Numbered from the stretch's first letter, positions 16,210 through 25,648 are shown. The stretch: 64,000 nt of DNA from Halonotius aquaticus (GCF_003605575.1 NZ_QKNY01000018.1:186001-250000), one strand, 5' to 3'. The notes: generated by a model not told the origin, from the sequence alone. Numbers and translations are program-made.

Positions 16210-18239
16210 TAGAACCACCCTCCGATGAGGCCGAAGACAACAAGCAGTGTCGTCAGCCCCAAGGTCAACAGCAGGGCGTAGTTGCTGACGACGCCGCTTT
16301 GAATCCGTCTGATCCGCTCGCTGCTCAGCAGGCTCACCGAGGAGACACCGTTGACGACGCCGTCGATGACACCCTGATCGAAGGTGTCGGCACTCCCGGC
16401 GACCGCGCGGGTGTTGTCGGCGACCCAGACCTGGAACTCATCCTGGTAGTAGTTGTTGTACAACAAGGCTTTGAGCCCGCCGAGTTTGTCGGTGTGCTCG
16501 GCGGGATCAGCCACGTTGTACAGCGCCCACGCAAGCGCGAGGCCACCGAGGGCGAGCCCAAGCGAGACAGCCGCACCGGCGAGCACGGTCGACACCTCGC
16601 CGCCGAAGAGGTACTGGCTACTGTAGGGGTTGAGCTCGGCGTAGTGGTGTGAGGAGAGTCCCTCGATGCCGCCCCAGTGGTTGTCGAGCCAAAGGTGCAG
16701 GTAGTCGATGCCCTCGATGCCGAGGACTTTCTGTACCGGCACCATGTTGATGCCGCCGGTGACGACGGCCAGCACGCCGAGGACAGACAGCGGCCCTTTG
16801 ACGTTCCACCGAACCGGATGAGGGTCGCGGGCGAGGCTGCTCCGGGGCTCGCCGTGGAAGGTGAGGAACACCATCCGGAAGGTGTAGAAGGCGGTGACGG
16901 GCACCGCGAGCAGCCCCATCACGTAGGCACCGAGGATGAGCGGCTCGTCGAGGCCGTGGATCAGCGCCTCATACAGGATCTCGTCTTTCGACCAGAAGCC
17001 AGCAAATGGGAAGATGCCCGCGAGTGCGAGCGAGCCCGCAAGGAACGTCCAGTAGGTGACGGGCATCTTGTCCTTGAGGCCGCCCATATCCCACATATCC
17101 TCGTTATGGTGCATGGCGATGATGACCGAGCCAGCACCGAGGAACAGGAGGGCCTTGAAGAACGCGTGCGTGGTCAGGTGGAAGACAGCCGCAACGTAGC
17201 CACCCGAGCCGAGTGCAAGCATCATGTAGCCATACTGTGAGATCGTCGAGTACGCCAACACCTGTTTGAGCTCGCGTTTGACGACACCCATCGTCGCCGC
17301 AAACAGCGCGGTGAAACCACCAACGAAGGCGATGATCGCCATCGTCGTCGGCGAGAGCACGTAGAAGCCGTACATCCGGGCAACGAGATAGACACCGGCA
17401 GCGACCATCGTTGCGGCGTGAATAAGTGCCGAAACCGGCGTCGGGCCTTCCATCGCGTCCGGCAGCCACGTATGCAGCGGGAACTGCGCGGATTTTCCGA
17501 TGACGCCGCCAAGAATCAGGAGGCCAACGATCGTGAACCACGTCGACACCTCAAGGCCGCCGGGTGTCCACACGGTCGCCTCGCCGTTGAGCGCGGCCTC
17601 GGCGAGGGCAGGGAACGATTCCGTGCCGGCGAACGCCGCGGTTCCAAAGGTCGTGAAGACGGCGACGACGCCGACGAGGAAGAAGTAGTCACCGAACCGG
17701 GTGACGAGGAACGCCTTCTTCGCCGCCGACGGCGGGCCGGGCTCCCGGAAGTGGAAGCCGATCAGGAGGTACGAACACAATCCCACCAGCTCGAAGAACA
17801 TGAACGCCATGAGCAGGTTGTCGGCGATGACGAACCCCAGCATGCTGGCGGTGAAGAGGCCGAGGCCAGCGTAGTACCGCGGCAGGTCACGCTCGTCCTC
17901 GTCGTTCATATAGCCGAGACTGAAGATGTGGACGAGCATGGCGACCAAGGAGACGATCACAAGCATGAGCGCCGACAGCGGATCGATCAGCGCGCCGAAG
18001 GTCAGCCCCCACGGCTGGCTGCCGACACCGGTCGCCCATGTGTAGTAGGTTTCCTGGAAGGCCGCGCCGTTGCGCACGGAGACAAGCACCCACAGCGACA
18101 GTGCCAGCGACCCCGCGGTCGCGGCGATGCCACCGTAGGCCCCCCGTTTCGGGAGGTTGTCACGGCCGAACAGTGCGACGATAAACGAGACGAACGGCAA
18201 CAGGACGATTGCCGGAACGTATGCGGATGCTGATACCAT
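16209..18239 (-). CDS. nuoL: complex I subunit L
   Basis: 676 residues and about 16 membrane segments. The motif FPLHTWLPDAMEGPTPVSALIHAATMV (split here as FPLHTWLPDAMEGPTPV and SALIHAATMV) is the NuoL signature. The C-terminal part (about 560-676) includes the long amphipathic lateral helix that clamps the membrane arm, seen as the charged GGLKALLYNNYYQDEFQVWV region, and a final span. It forms the distal proton channel of complex I. Stop and nuoM start overlap by one base; nuoK ends three bases before its ATG at 18239. Confidence 0.96.
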   Translation of the reverse strand: MVSASAYVPAIVLLPFVSFIVALFGRDNLPKRGAYGGIAATAGSLALSLWVLVSVRNGAAFQETYYTWATGVGSQPWGLTFGALIDPLSALMLVIVSLVAMLVHIFSLGYMNDEDERDLPRYYAGLGLFTASMLGFVIADNLLMAFMFFELVGLCSYLLIGFHFREPGPPSAAKKAFLVTRFGDYFFLVGVVAVFTTFGTAAFAGTESFPALAEAALNGEATVWTPGGLEVSTWFTIVGLLILGGVIGKSAQFPLHTWLPDAMEGPTPVSALIHAATMVAAGVYLVARMYGFYVLSPTTMAIIAFVGGFTALFAATMGVVKRELKQVLAYSTISQYGYMMLALGSGGYVAAVFHLTTHAFFKALLFLGAGSVIIAMHHNEDMWDMGGLKDKMPVTYWTFLAGSLALAGIFPFAGFWSKDEILYEALIHGLDEPLILGAYVMGLLAVPVTAFYTFRMVFLTFHGEPRSSLARDPHPVRWNVKGPLSVLGVLAVVTGGINMVPVQKVLGIEGIDYLHLWLDNHWGGIEGLSSHHYAELNPYSSQYLFGGEVSTVLAGAAVSLGLALGGLALAWALYNVADPAEHTDKLGGLKALLYNNYYQDEFQVWVADNTRAVAGSADTFDQGVIDGVVNGVSSVSLLSSERIRRIQSGVVSNYALLLTLGLTTLLVVFGLIGGWF

Positions 18240-18242
18240 TGG

Positions 18243-18545
18243 TTACCACCTCATCGAGTCGGCGTTCAGCACGTCAATCTCACCGAAGTTGCGGTACAGT
18301 ACGAGGACGATCCCGATCCCAACGGCGACCTCGGCGGCGGCCAGCGCGATCACGAACAGCGCGAACGTCTGGCCGGTGAGGTTGCCCCACTGGAAGGAAA
18401 ACGCGACGAGGTTGATGACCGCCGCGTTCAACATCAGCTCGGCGGACATCAGGAAGTACAGCGCGTTCCGCCGGGTAAGGATGCCGAACAGGCCGATACA
18501 GAAGATCGCCGCCGACAACACCAGATAGTATTCGGGTGGCACCAT
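18243..18545 (-). CDS. nuoK: complex I subunit K
   Basis: 100 residues, three membrane segments. The conserved intramembrane glutamates are visible in LMSAELMLNAAVINLVAF (about 32-49) and AAAEVAVGIGIVLVLYRN (about 69-86). The gene starts directly after the nuoJ2 stop (TAG then ATG with no gap), so the two are coupled. NuoK belongs to the proton path between the quinone site and the antiporter subunits. Confidence 0.95.
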   Translation of the reverse strand: MVPPEYYLVLSAAIFCIGLFGILTRRNALYFLMSAELMLNAAVINLVAFSFQWGNLTGQTFALFVIALAAAEVAVGIGIVLVLYRNFGEIDVLNADSMRW

Positions 18546-18923
18546 CTATCGGTCACCTCCCTCATCGGTGGGCTCACGCTCGGCCACGTCGCCGGCGACG
18601 ATATCGCGGCCGCCGTCGGTGAGTGCCGAGACGATCGAGCCCTCATCCTCGCGTTTGGCGAGGTAGATCGCGGCATCGAGGGCGACATCGAGTGCCAGCG
18701 CGATGATCAGGAACGCGGCGAGAAAGCCTTCCGCAGGGATCTCGCCGATCCCGATATCAAACAGCGCGTAGCCGATGTTGTGGACAAGCGAGGCGTCAGC
18801 CGGGAAGCCAGTTGGCTCGGGGAAGCTGCCAGCGGCCCCAAGTGCCATCGTTGCCAGAACGGCAAACAACGCGGTCACAGCCAACGCCGCAGATGCCCTA
18901 TCTGAGCCGTCGGTATCGGTCAT
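18546..18923 (-). CDS. nuoJ2: complex I subunit J, C-terminal half
   Basis: 125 residues with two clear membrane segments (about 12-30 and 66-88), equivalent to the C-terminal half of bacterial NuoJ. The last 35 residues are a charged cytoplasmic tail (AKREDEGSIVSALTDGGRD). In haloarchaea NuoJ is commonly encoded by two genes; this one overlaps the first half-gene by four bases (ATGA). Sequence conservation of this half is low, so identification depends mainly on position between nuoJ1 and nuoK. Confidence 0.85.
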   Translation of the reverse strand: MTDTDGSDRASAALAVTALFAVLATMALGAAGSFPEPTGFPADASLVHNIGYALFDIGIGEIPAEGFLAAFLIIALALDVALDAAIYLAKREDEGSIVSALTDGGRDIVAGDVAEREPTDEGGDR

Positions 18924-19186
18924 ACGTTGGTCACCTCCAGGTCGGTCTCGCGTCGCGTCAGCATCACGGCAAACGTGATCAAGATGAGAACCCCGCCGAC
19001 GTAGACGAGGATCTGCATCGCTGCAATGAACTCCGCTTGCAGCAGGACGTAATGCACCGCGACGCTCAGCAAGGAGGCGCCCAACAGCAGCGACGCGTGA
19101 AACACGTCGTCGACGAGGACGACACCCAAGCTGAAGCCCACCGTCAGGAGGGCGAACAGCGCGAACGCGATGGTCTCATAAACCAT
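18920..19186 (-). CDS. nuoJ1: complex I subunit J, N-terminal half
   Basis: 88 residues, three membrane segments. VYETIAFALFALLTVGFSLG starts the protein, and MQILVYVGGVLILITFAVM (about 59-77) is the well-conserved NuoJ third helix with the pi-bulge-forming VGGV. It ends with a charged tail that merges by overlap into nuoJ2. A gap of 141 bases separates it from nuoI, the only sizeable break in the operon. Confidence 0.92.
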   Translation of the reverse strand: MVYETIAFALFALLTVGFSLGVVLVDDVFHASLLLGASLLSVAVHYVLLQAEFIAAMQILVYVGGVLILITFAVMLTRRETDLEVTNV

Positions 19187-19327
19187 TACCTGTATGTCCC
19201 GATGGAATCCCTTTGAAGATTTCGAGACTGATCCGCAAAACAGCCGTTTGTACAGACGGCCTCACGGCTCTGCGGGGGCAACACGACGCGGTGAGACAGC
19301 GCGGTCAGCGTGGAGCGGCTGGGGCGA

Positions 19328-19789
19328 TTACTGGTAGTCGACTTCGCCGTCGCCCTCGCCGATCCAGGCGTCCCGATCCGGATTCCGTGAGTTCAGCGGG
19401 TCGATCCCCTTGTACCACGGCACGTTTTTGAGCTGTTCTTTGTTGTAGGCGAACTCATCCTTCGTATCCGCCGTGAACTCGAAGTTCTGGGTCAGCAGAA
19501 TGGCGTCGACGGGACAGACCTCCTCACAGAGCCGGCAGTAGATACACTGCCCGATGTGGAGGTTGTACTGTTCTCCATTTCGTTGGTCGTCCATCACGAT
19601 CTGGATCGTGTCGTTCGGACAGACGTTTTCGCACTGTCGACACCAGATACAGCGTTCCTGACTGAACTTGTGGACACCGCGGAACCGCGGGCTGACCTCA
19701 GGTGCTGTTTCGGGGTATTCGACCGTGAAGGTCTTCCCGTCCAATGCGTGTTTCATCGTCGTCGCCATCCCTTTGAGAAGTCCGATCAT
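19328..19789 (-). CDS. nuoI: complex I ferredoxin-like subunit I
   Basis: 153 residues with two 4Fe-4S motifs, CIWCRQCENVCP (near 47-58) and CIYCRLCEEVCP (near 86-97), which bind clusters N6a and N6b in the peripheral arm. NuoI hands electrons on toward NuoB and quinone. Because NuoEFG are not encoded in this operon, the NuoI surface may be the docking point for the actual donor (reduced ferredoxin or another carrier); that is inference. The gene overlaps nuoH by four bases. Confidence 0.96.
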   Translation of the reverse strand: MIGLLKGMATTMKHALDGKTFTVEYPETAPEVSPRFRGVHKFSQERCIWCRQCENVCPNDTIQIVMDDQRNGEQYNLHIGQCIYCRLCEEVCPVDAILLTQNFEFTADTKDEFAYNKEQLKNVPWYKGIDPLNSRNPDRDAWIGEGDGEVDYQ

Positions 19790-20859
19790 GCTATCACTCC
19801 CACGATAATGGCCGTGAGCACCAGGTTAGCGAAGGAGAGCACGAGCATCCCCTTCCAACCGATCTCGATCAGCTGGTCGATACGAACGCGTGGCAGTGCC
19901 GACCGCGCCCACTGGGTGAACAGGAAGAACGCCCAGATCTTGATCACAAACCAGACGAACCCTGGCAGCACCGGACCGGCTGGGCCACCGAGGAAGATCG
20001 TCGCCATGATCGCCCCACCGAGGAAGACGTGAAGGAATTCCCCGAGGTAGAACAGGACGAAGTACACCGACGAATACTCGGTCTGGTAGCCGGCAACGAT
20101 CTCGGTCGGTGCCTCCGGAATGTCGAACGGATTGCGGCCGATCTCCGCCATGTTTGCTACGAGGAACAACACGAATGCGAAGGGGTTGACGAAAGCGAAC
20201 CACGCCGGGATCGACACACCGGCGATCGAGACTAGCGTCGTGCTCTGTTCGGCGACGATCGTGCTCAGCTGCAGCGAGCCGGTGAAGACGACGACCGACA
20301 TCGCCGTCACGATCAGCGGGATCTCGTAGGCGATGTTTTGGGCGACCGCCCGCAGCCCACCCATCAGCGAGTACTTGTTGTTCGAGGCGTAGCCGCCCAT
20401 CACCAGCGAGATCGAGGCGATCGAGGCGAACGCGAAGACGAGGGCAAGCCCCGCCTCAGGGTCGGCAAGCTGGATGTTGAACGGGCCGAGACTCCCCATC
20501 GGAATGACGGCGAACCCAAGCATCGCCGACGCCGGCAGGATCAGCGGCGCGAGATCATAGGAGGGGCGATCGGCACCATCCGGGATGATCAGCTCCTTTG
20601 AGAGCAGCCGCACCGAGTCGGCGATGATGATGAACAGCCCAAACGGACCGATCCGGTTGACGGCGATCCGGTCGGTGAAGGCGGCCGTGATCTTCCGTTT
20701 CGCCCACGGGCCGGCGACACCGGTGAACGCCAACATGACGTTGCCGACGACGAACGCGCCGATGAGCGCGCCGACAGCCGCGCCGAGGGCGCCCTCAAGG
20801 CCGAGCAGGTCGGCGATCTGTTCCGGCAGCAAGACCTCGCCTTGGAGAACGCCAGCCAT
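19786..20859 (-). CDS. nuoH: complex I subunit H
   Basis: 357 residues, eight membrane segments. RIGPFGLFIIIADSVRLLSKE (shown here in part, RIGPFGLFIIIADSVRLL) and EIGRNPFDIPEAPTEIVAGY carry the quinone-cavity carboxylates typical of NuoH. It joins the membrane arm to the peripheral arm and forms much of the quinone channel. Its start codon shares one base with the nuoCD stop (position 20859). Confidence 0.96.
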   Translation of the reverse strand: MAGVLQGEVLLPEQIADLLGLEGALGAAVGALIGAFVVGNVMLAFTGVAGPWAKRKITAAFTDRIAVNRIGPFGLFIIIADSVRLLSKELIIPDGADRPSYDLAPLILPASAMLGFAVIPMGSLGPFNIQLADPEAGLALVFAFASIASISLVMGGYASNNKYSLMGGLRAVAQNIAYEIPLIVTAMSVVVFTGSLQLSTIVAEQSTTLVSIAGVSIPAWFAFVNPFAFVLFLVANMAEIGRNPFDIPEAPTEIVAGYQTEYSSVYFVLFYLGEFLHVFLGGAIMATIFLGGPAGPVLPGFVWFVIKIWAFFLFTQWARSALPRVRIDQLIEIGWKGMLVLSFANLVLTAIIVGVIA

Positions 20860-22517
20860 CAGCGATCCACCTCGCCGAGCACGATGTCAAGACTGCCGAG
20901 CGATGCGATCGCATCCGGGACGTACTCACCGTTGGACATCTCCGGCAGCGTCTGGAGATTCGAGAAACACGGACTCCGGATCTTAAATCGACCGGGCTTC
21001 TCGGTGCCGTCCGATCGGATGTAGATCCCGAGTTCGCCTTTCGCGCCCTCGACGGCTTTGTAGATCTCCGTGTCGTCGTCGGGTTTGATCGTCCGCGGGA
21101 CGTTCGACTGAATGTTACGCTCGTCTTCCGGCCAGTCTTCAAGCAGGTCGATACACTGCTCGACGATCTTGGCTGATTCTTCGACCTCGCGCATCCGGAC
21201 GAGCAGGCGGCTGAAGTTGTCACAGCCGTCCTCGGTGACGACATCCCAATCGAGGTTTTCGTAGTAGCCGTAGGGGTCGTCACGCCGCACGTCGTAATCG
21301 ATGCCCGAACCGCGGGCGACCGGGCCGGTCGCACCGTAGCTTTTGGCGACTTCCGGCGGGAGGACACCGGTGTCGACCGTCCGCACCTGCAGGATCTCGT
21401 TGGAGGTCATCATGTCGTGGTACTCCTCCAGTGCGGTCGGCAGATCGTCGAGGAAGTCCCGGGTCATCTCGAAGAACTCCTCGCGGGGCTCCGGCAGATC
21501 CCAGACGACGCCGCCGAGCCGGAAGTAGTTGAACATGAGCCGCTGGCCGGTCAGCTCCTCGAGGATGTTCTGTACCTTCTCGCGATCCCGGATCGAGTAC
21601 ATGAACAGCGCGGTGAAGTCGCCGTAGATGTCGAGGGCGAACGTGCCCAGCGCGAGGAAGTGCGCCGCCATCCGGCAGAGTTCCGCGCCCATGGTTCGGA
21701 TGATCTGGGCGTATTCGGGCACCTCGATGTCGGCGAGTTCCTCGGCCGTCCGCGCGTAGGCCCACTCGTTGAGCAGCCCCGCCGAGATGTAGTCCCAGCG
21801 GTCGGGGTACGGCATGATCTGGTAGCGGTAGGTGCTGTTCTGACACATCTGCTCCTCACACCGATGGAGGTAGCCGATGTCGGGTTCGAGATCGACGACC
21901 TGCTCGCCGTCGAGGACGGTCTTGATGTGGAGGACGCCGTGGGTCGCCGGGTGGTGCGGGCCGATGTTGAGGTACATCGTCTCGCTGTCGTTGTCGGCCT
22001 TTTGATCCTCCAACAGCGGGTTCTGGTGTTCCCGTAGCGGGACGACCTGCGGCTGATCTTGATCGTAGGATTGCCCCAGCGGATGGCCCTGCCACGTTTC
22101 GGGGAGGAGAATCCGGCGGAGATCAGGGTGGTCGTCGTACTCGATGCCGATGAGGTCGTAGGCCTCTCGCTCGTGCCAGTCAGCCGTCCGGAAGACCTCG
22201 TTGGCCGATTGACTGACCGGGTTTTCCTTGTCGGCAGGGACGACGATGCTGACCTCTTGAGTGCGGTCGTCGTAGCTCGTCAGATGGTAGATCGACTCGT
22301 AGCGATCCTCGTATTCCTCGGCGGTGACACAGGAAAGGTGATCGAAGCCGGCCTGATCGCGGAGGCGACGCAGGGCGTCAACGACTGTGTCGGGTTTGAT
22401 CACGAAGCCCGGCGCGTTCAGGTGTTCCTCACGGCCGATGACGAGGTCGCCGAGGAGATCAGCGATTTCCTCAGGGGTCTGTACCGCGTCGGTGTCGGCA
22501 GGGAGTTCCACGCTCAT
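20859..22517 (-). CDS. nuoCD: complex I subunits C and D, fused
   Basis: 552 residues. The first 165 residues are the NuoC (30 kDa) domain, with HEREAYDLIGIEYDDHPDLRRI-type sequence ending PETWQGHPL. From about 180 the NuoD (49 kDa) domain starts MYLNIGPHHPATHGVL, with the quinone-site His in GPHHPATHG, and ends in EVDR. The C-D fusion is known from haloarchaea and enterobacteria. The last visible family block, IASLGSLDIVLGEVDR, contains the expected Asp-Arg end. It overlaps nuoB by four bases. Confidence 0.96.
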   Translation of the reverse strand: MSVELPADTDAVQTPEEIADLLGDLVIGREEHLNAPGFVIKPDTVVDALRRLRDQAGFDHLSCVTAEEYEDRYESIYHLTSYDDRTQEVSIVVPADKENPVSQSANEVFRTADWHEREAYDLIGIEYDDHPDLRRILLPETWQGHPLGQSYDQDQPQVVPLREHQNPLLEDQKADNDSETMYLNIGPHHPATHGVLHIKTVLDGEQVVDLEPDIGYLHRCEEQMCQNSTYRYQIMPYPDRWDYISAGLLNEWAYARTAEELADIEVPEYAQIIRTMGAELCRMAAHFLALGTFALDIYGDFTALFMYSIRDREKVQNILEELTGQRLMFNYFRLGGVVWDLPEPREEFFEMTRDFLDDLPTALEEYHDMMTSNEILQVRTVDTGVLPPEVAKSYGATGPVARGSGIDYDVRRDDPYGYYENLDWDVVTEDGCDNFSRLLVRMREVEESAKIVEQCIDLLEDWPEDERNIQSNVPRTIKPDDDTEIYKAVEGAKGELGIYIRSDGTEKPGRFKIRSPCFSNLQTLPEMSNGEYVPDAIASLGSLDIVLGEVDR

Positions 22518-23218
22518 GGTGAATCAGCCCAGTTGTACCGCATGACCAGATCCTCGACATCGATTTCCTGTGCGAGCTGGTCGACGATCTCATCGCGTTC
22601 GAGGTCACCGAACTCCTCAAGCTCGTAAGGTTTGACCGTCACCGGCGAGGACTCACCGTTGGCGATCCGCTCTTGGAGTTTGGCGACGCCGTAGATGAGC
22701 GCCTCCGGCCGCGGCGGACAGCCCGGGACGTGGATGTCAACCGGGATGACCTCCTCGGCACCCTTGACGACGTTGTACCCCTCCTGGAAGGGGCCGCCGG
22801 AGATGGTACAGGAGCCCATGCCAATGACGAACTTCGGCTCGGGCATCTGGTCGTAGACGCGTTTCATCCGCGGGGCGAACTTCGAGACGATTGTCCCGGG
22901 GATGATGATCACGTCGGCCTGCCGGGGCGACGCGCGGGGGACGCCGGCCCCGAAGCGGTCGAGGTCGTGTTTGACCGCGTAGGTGTGCATCATCTCGATG
23001 CTACAGCAGGCGATCCCGAACTGCAGCATGAACATCGAGGAGCCCCGCACCCAGTTCATGAACTTATCGAACTTGGTGAGGATGAACGGCGAGGAGCCAA
23101 ACGCCTCCCGCAGTCGGGAATTAAACCGGTTGTCTTGTCCCGAGAGCCGTGCCTCGCGGGTCTCTGTGCCTACCTTCGAACTGTCGGTAACGAACGGTTG
23201 TTGATTGTCGCTGCTCAT
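22514..23218 (-). CDS. nuoB: complex I subunit B
   Basis: 234 residues starting MSSDNQQPFV. The tandem cysteines of cluster N2 are in FGIACCSIEMM; GMGSCTISGGPFQ and VPGCPPRPE provide the other two ligands. The start at ATG 23218 overlaps the nuoA stop in an ATGA arrangement. The protein has a 55-residue hydrophilic N-terminal extension before the conserved core, longer than the bacterial form. It passes electrons to quinone at the NuoD interface. Confidence 0.96.
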   Translation of the reverse strand: MSSDNQQPFVTDSSKVGTETREARLSGQDNRFNSRLREAFGSSPFILTKFDKFMNWVRGSSMFMLQFGIACCSIEMMHTYAVKHDLDRFGAGVPRASPRQADVIIIPGTIVSKFAPRMKRVYDQMPEPKFVIGMGSCTISGGPFQEGYNVVKGAEEVIPVDIHVPGCPPRPEALIYGVAKLQERIANGESSPVTVKPYELEEFGDLERDEIVDQLAQEIDVEDLVMRYNWADSP

Positions 23219-23628
23219 GTGTTCTGTCGCTCCGTTTTCTGCGTGGCCGCGCGAATACTCCGCGTCCACTGTACCGCACCGACGCGCCACGCCCAGACGA
23301 GACCAACGACGAGAATCCCGATGAAGGCCAAAAGCGGGAGCAGCGCCTGTGATAGGGGGACACCCGCCTCCAACGCGGAGCGGTACATGACCGCCCACGG
23401 GAAGACCATCACCGTCTCGATATCGAAGACGACGAACAGCAGCGCGACCATGTAGTACTGGATGTTGAGCTGGACGCGCCCCGAGCCGGTCGGGATCTCA
23501 CCGCTCTCGTAGGTCGTTTTCTTACCACTTTCTGGGACGGCTGGACGCAACAACGCCGACACCACGATCATCGCAAGCGGGATCGCAATGCCGACCAACG
23601 CCAGTGCCCCGATAGCTAGCCATGACAT
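23215..23628 (-). CDS. nuoA: complex I subunit A
   Basis: 137 residues and three membrane segments. Conserved NuoA features are the YESGEIPTGSGRVQ loop (with the equivalent of the family Cys position occupied by Ser/Gly) and LFVVFDIETVMVFPWAV, which holds the helix-2 acidic residues. ATG 23628 gives the usual short N-terminus, MSWLAIGALALVG. First gene of the nuo operon; the 100-base region before it presumably holds the promoter. Confidence 0.94.
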   Translation of the reverse strand: MSWLAIGALALVGIAIPLAMIVVSALLRPAVPESGKKTTYESGEIPTGSGRVQLNIQYYMVALLFVVFDIETVMVFPWAVMYRSALEAGVPLSQALLPLLAFIGILVVGLVWAWRVGAVQWTRSIRAATQKTERQNT

Positions 23629-23737
23629 TCGATATACTCCGTAACACACGAGCGTTTGCGCCCGGCCCTCATAAGCATTGATTTTCTACCGGCTAGGTGG
23701 GCATTCGTGGGCTGACGCAGCGACCGGCGATCAGAAC

Positions 23738-24361
23738 CTACGCGTCGTGGTCGCGGAAGCCATCGATGCCGAGATCGTGGAGGGCTTTCGAGACATCGCC
23801 GACGCCGCCCTGCAGTGAGTCGTGGTACTCGATCAACGCCTGCTCGATCTCCTCGTGTTCACGCGCGATGATCTGACCCGCTGAGAGCCCAGCGTTAAAC
23901 GACTTGCCGGCATCGACAGCCGTCAGCGGCGCGCCGGTCGGCATCCCGATGACGCTGTCGACGGACTTCTCCTGGACGGGGACGCCGATCACCGGAATCG
24001 GGTAGGCGATCGACGCGGTCATATTCGGCAGGTCAGCGGATTTTCCGCCCGCACCGGCGATGATGACGTCGAGCCCGCGGTCAGCAGCAGTCTCGCCGTA
24101 GACGGTCATGAGTTCCGGCGTCCGGTGTGCGGAGACCACATAGCTCTCGAAGGTGAACCGGCTCTCGGGTGGATTATCGAAGTCGGTCTGCTCGGCAAAG
24201 CCGAGTTCTTCGAGGGCCTCGTACGCGCCGGCCATCACATCGAGATCGGAATCCGAACCCATGATGATGCCAACATCCGGGGTCGTTTCCGGATCGCGCT
24301 GCTGGGCGGCTTCGGCTTCGAGTCGATCCATCAGCTCTTGGACTTCGGGTGCGGTTGTCAT
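23738..24361 (-). CDS. purE: N5-carboxyaminoimidazole ribonucleotide mutase
   Basis: 207 residues, class I PurE, which converts N5-CAIR to CAIR in purine synthesis. GIIMGSDSDLDVM (about 31-43), SAHRTPELM and AGAGGKSADLPNM are the active-site blocks; the His of SAHR is the proton shuttle. The C-terminal 50 residues after the core (HEEIEQALIEYHDSLQ onward) are longer than in bacterial PurE. ATG 24361 is chosen because it starts MTTAPEVQEL directly upstream of the core; purK ends 43 bases upstream, making a purK-purE operon. Confidence 0.95.
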   Translation of the reverse strand: MTTAPEVQELMDRLEAEAAQQRDPETTPDVGIIMGSDSDLDVMAGAYEALEELGFAEQTDFDNPPESRFTFESYVVSAHRTPELMTVYGETAADRGLDVIIAGAGGKSADLPNMTASIAYPIPVIGVPVQEKSVDSVIGMPTGAPLTAVDAGKSFNAGLSAGQIIAREHEEIEQALIEYHDSLQGGVGDVSKALHDLGIDGFRDHDA

Positions 24362-24404
24362 TGGTTTGGATGCTCCCAGCGGCGGCAAGTGTGTTGTGGT
24401 TGCG

Positions 24405-25574
24405 CTACTCGCCGACGAAGGTGACGCCATCGCGGAGCGATTCCGCGCGGTCGAGCAGCGCATCGCGGTCGCCGGGGTCGTCGGCGTCAGCGTCCGGATC
24501 AGTGACGGTGATATGCCCCATCTTTCGGAGCGGGCGAGCCTGTTTTTTCCCGTACCAGTGGAGATGGGCGTTCGGCGATTCAAGGACGCTATCGACGTTG
24601 TGGAGCGTCGCTGCCTCGGGCTCAGCCACGTCGCCGAGGATGTTTACCGAGACAGTTGGTTCTCGGAGGTCAGTCGATCCGAGCGGCCAGCCGAGGACGG
24701 CACGAACGTGGGTTTCGAACTGCGAGGTGCGCGCACCTTCGATCGTCCAATGGCCGGAGTTGTGTGGCCGCGGCGCGATCTCGTTGACGAGGATTTCGCC
24801 GTCCTCGGTTTCGAAGAGTTCGATCCCGTAGACGCCGTAGCCGTCGAGAAACTCCAAGACATCACGAGCGACCTCGCGGGCGCGATCACGTGTCTGATCG
24901 TCAGTGCGGGCCGGTGAAACGCTGGCCCGGAGAATCTCCTCCTCGTGGATCGTCTCGGTAACAGGATAGGTGGCGACGCCGTCGGCTCCCTTGACACCGA
25001 TGACCGAGAGTTCGCGCTCGAAGGGGACGAATGCCTCGGCCATCGTGTCGACGCCGAGTTCGTCGAGGGCGGCGGCCGCCTCGTCAGGCTCCTGAACGGG
25101 TGTGTTGCCACGGCCGTCGTAGCCGCCCTCGCGGGCCTTGAGCATCACGCCGTCGAGTTCCTCGACTGCGAGCCGGAGGTCTTTCTCGCCGCCGATCCCG
25201 ATGAAATCCGGCACCGGAATGCCGGCGTCGGCGAGGGCTTCCTTCTGGACGAGTTTGTCCTGAATCGTCCGGAGGGTGCCGGGATCGGGGTTGATCGGCA
25301 CGTCGTACTCGTCGGCGACCGATTCGAGCAGATCAGGATCGGCGAGTTCGATCTCGAAGGTGAGCACGTCGCTTGCGGCGGCGAGTTCCCGTACTGCGTC
25401 GGGGTCGTCGAAGTCGCCGACGATCTGGTCGCGGGCGACAAGCGAGGCCGGACACTCGGGTGTCGGATCGAGGACGATCACCTCGACGCCGAGCGGCGCG
25501 GCAGCCTCGGCGAGCATACGACCGAGTTGACCACCGCCGACGACGCCGAGCGTCGGGCCGGGGAGCGTTGTCAT
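24405..25574 (-). CDS. purK: N5-carboxyaminoimidazole ribonucleotide synthase
   Basis: 389 residues of an ATP-grasp enzyme that makes N5-CAIR from AIR, bicarbonate and ATP. LGVVGGGQLGRMLAEAA (9-25) begins the pre-ATP-grasp domain; AREGGYDGRGN is the phosphate-clamp loop; EIAPRPHNSGHWT is the metal/carboxylate-binding motif near the end of the grasp. The start is ATG 25574 (MTTLPGPTLG). It is followed by purE in the same operon. The divergent gene encoding the phospholipase-D-like protein begins 96 bases away. Confidence 0.95.
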   Translation of the reverse strand: MTTLPGPTLGVVGGGQLGRMLAEAAAPLGVEVIVLDPTPECPASLVARDQIVGDFDDPDAVRELAAASDVLTFEIELADPDLLESVADEYDVPINPDPGTLRTIQDKLVQKEALADAGIPVPDFIGIGGEKDLRLAVEELDGVMLKAREGGYDGRGNTPVQEPDEAAAALDELGVDTMAEAFVPFERELSVIGVKGADGVATYPVTETIHEEEILRASVSPARTDDQTRDRAREVARDVLEFLDGYGVYGIELFETEDGEILVNEIAPRPHNSGHWTIEGARTSQFETHVRAVLGWPLGSTDLREPTVSVNILGDVAEPEAATLHNVDSVLESPNAHLHWYGKKQARPLRKMGHITVTDPDADADDPGDRDALLDRAESLRDGVTFVGE

Positions 25575-25641
25575 ACGCGGGAGATTCCGGCGGGCGAAAA
25601 TAAGGGTTCTTACCTGCGGTGTAACCGGCTCCGACCGGATG

Positions 25642-25648
25642 TTTTTAT
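25642..25648 (+). promoter_or_regulatory. TATA box for phospholipase-D-like gene
   Basis: TTTTTAT in an otherwise GC-rich purK/PLD intergenic region, 23 bases before the GTG start at 25671. The spacing suits a leaderless haloarchaeal promoter. Assigned by sequence and position only. Confidence 0.45.
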
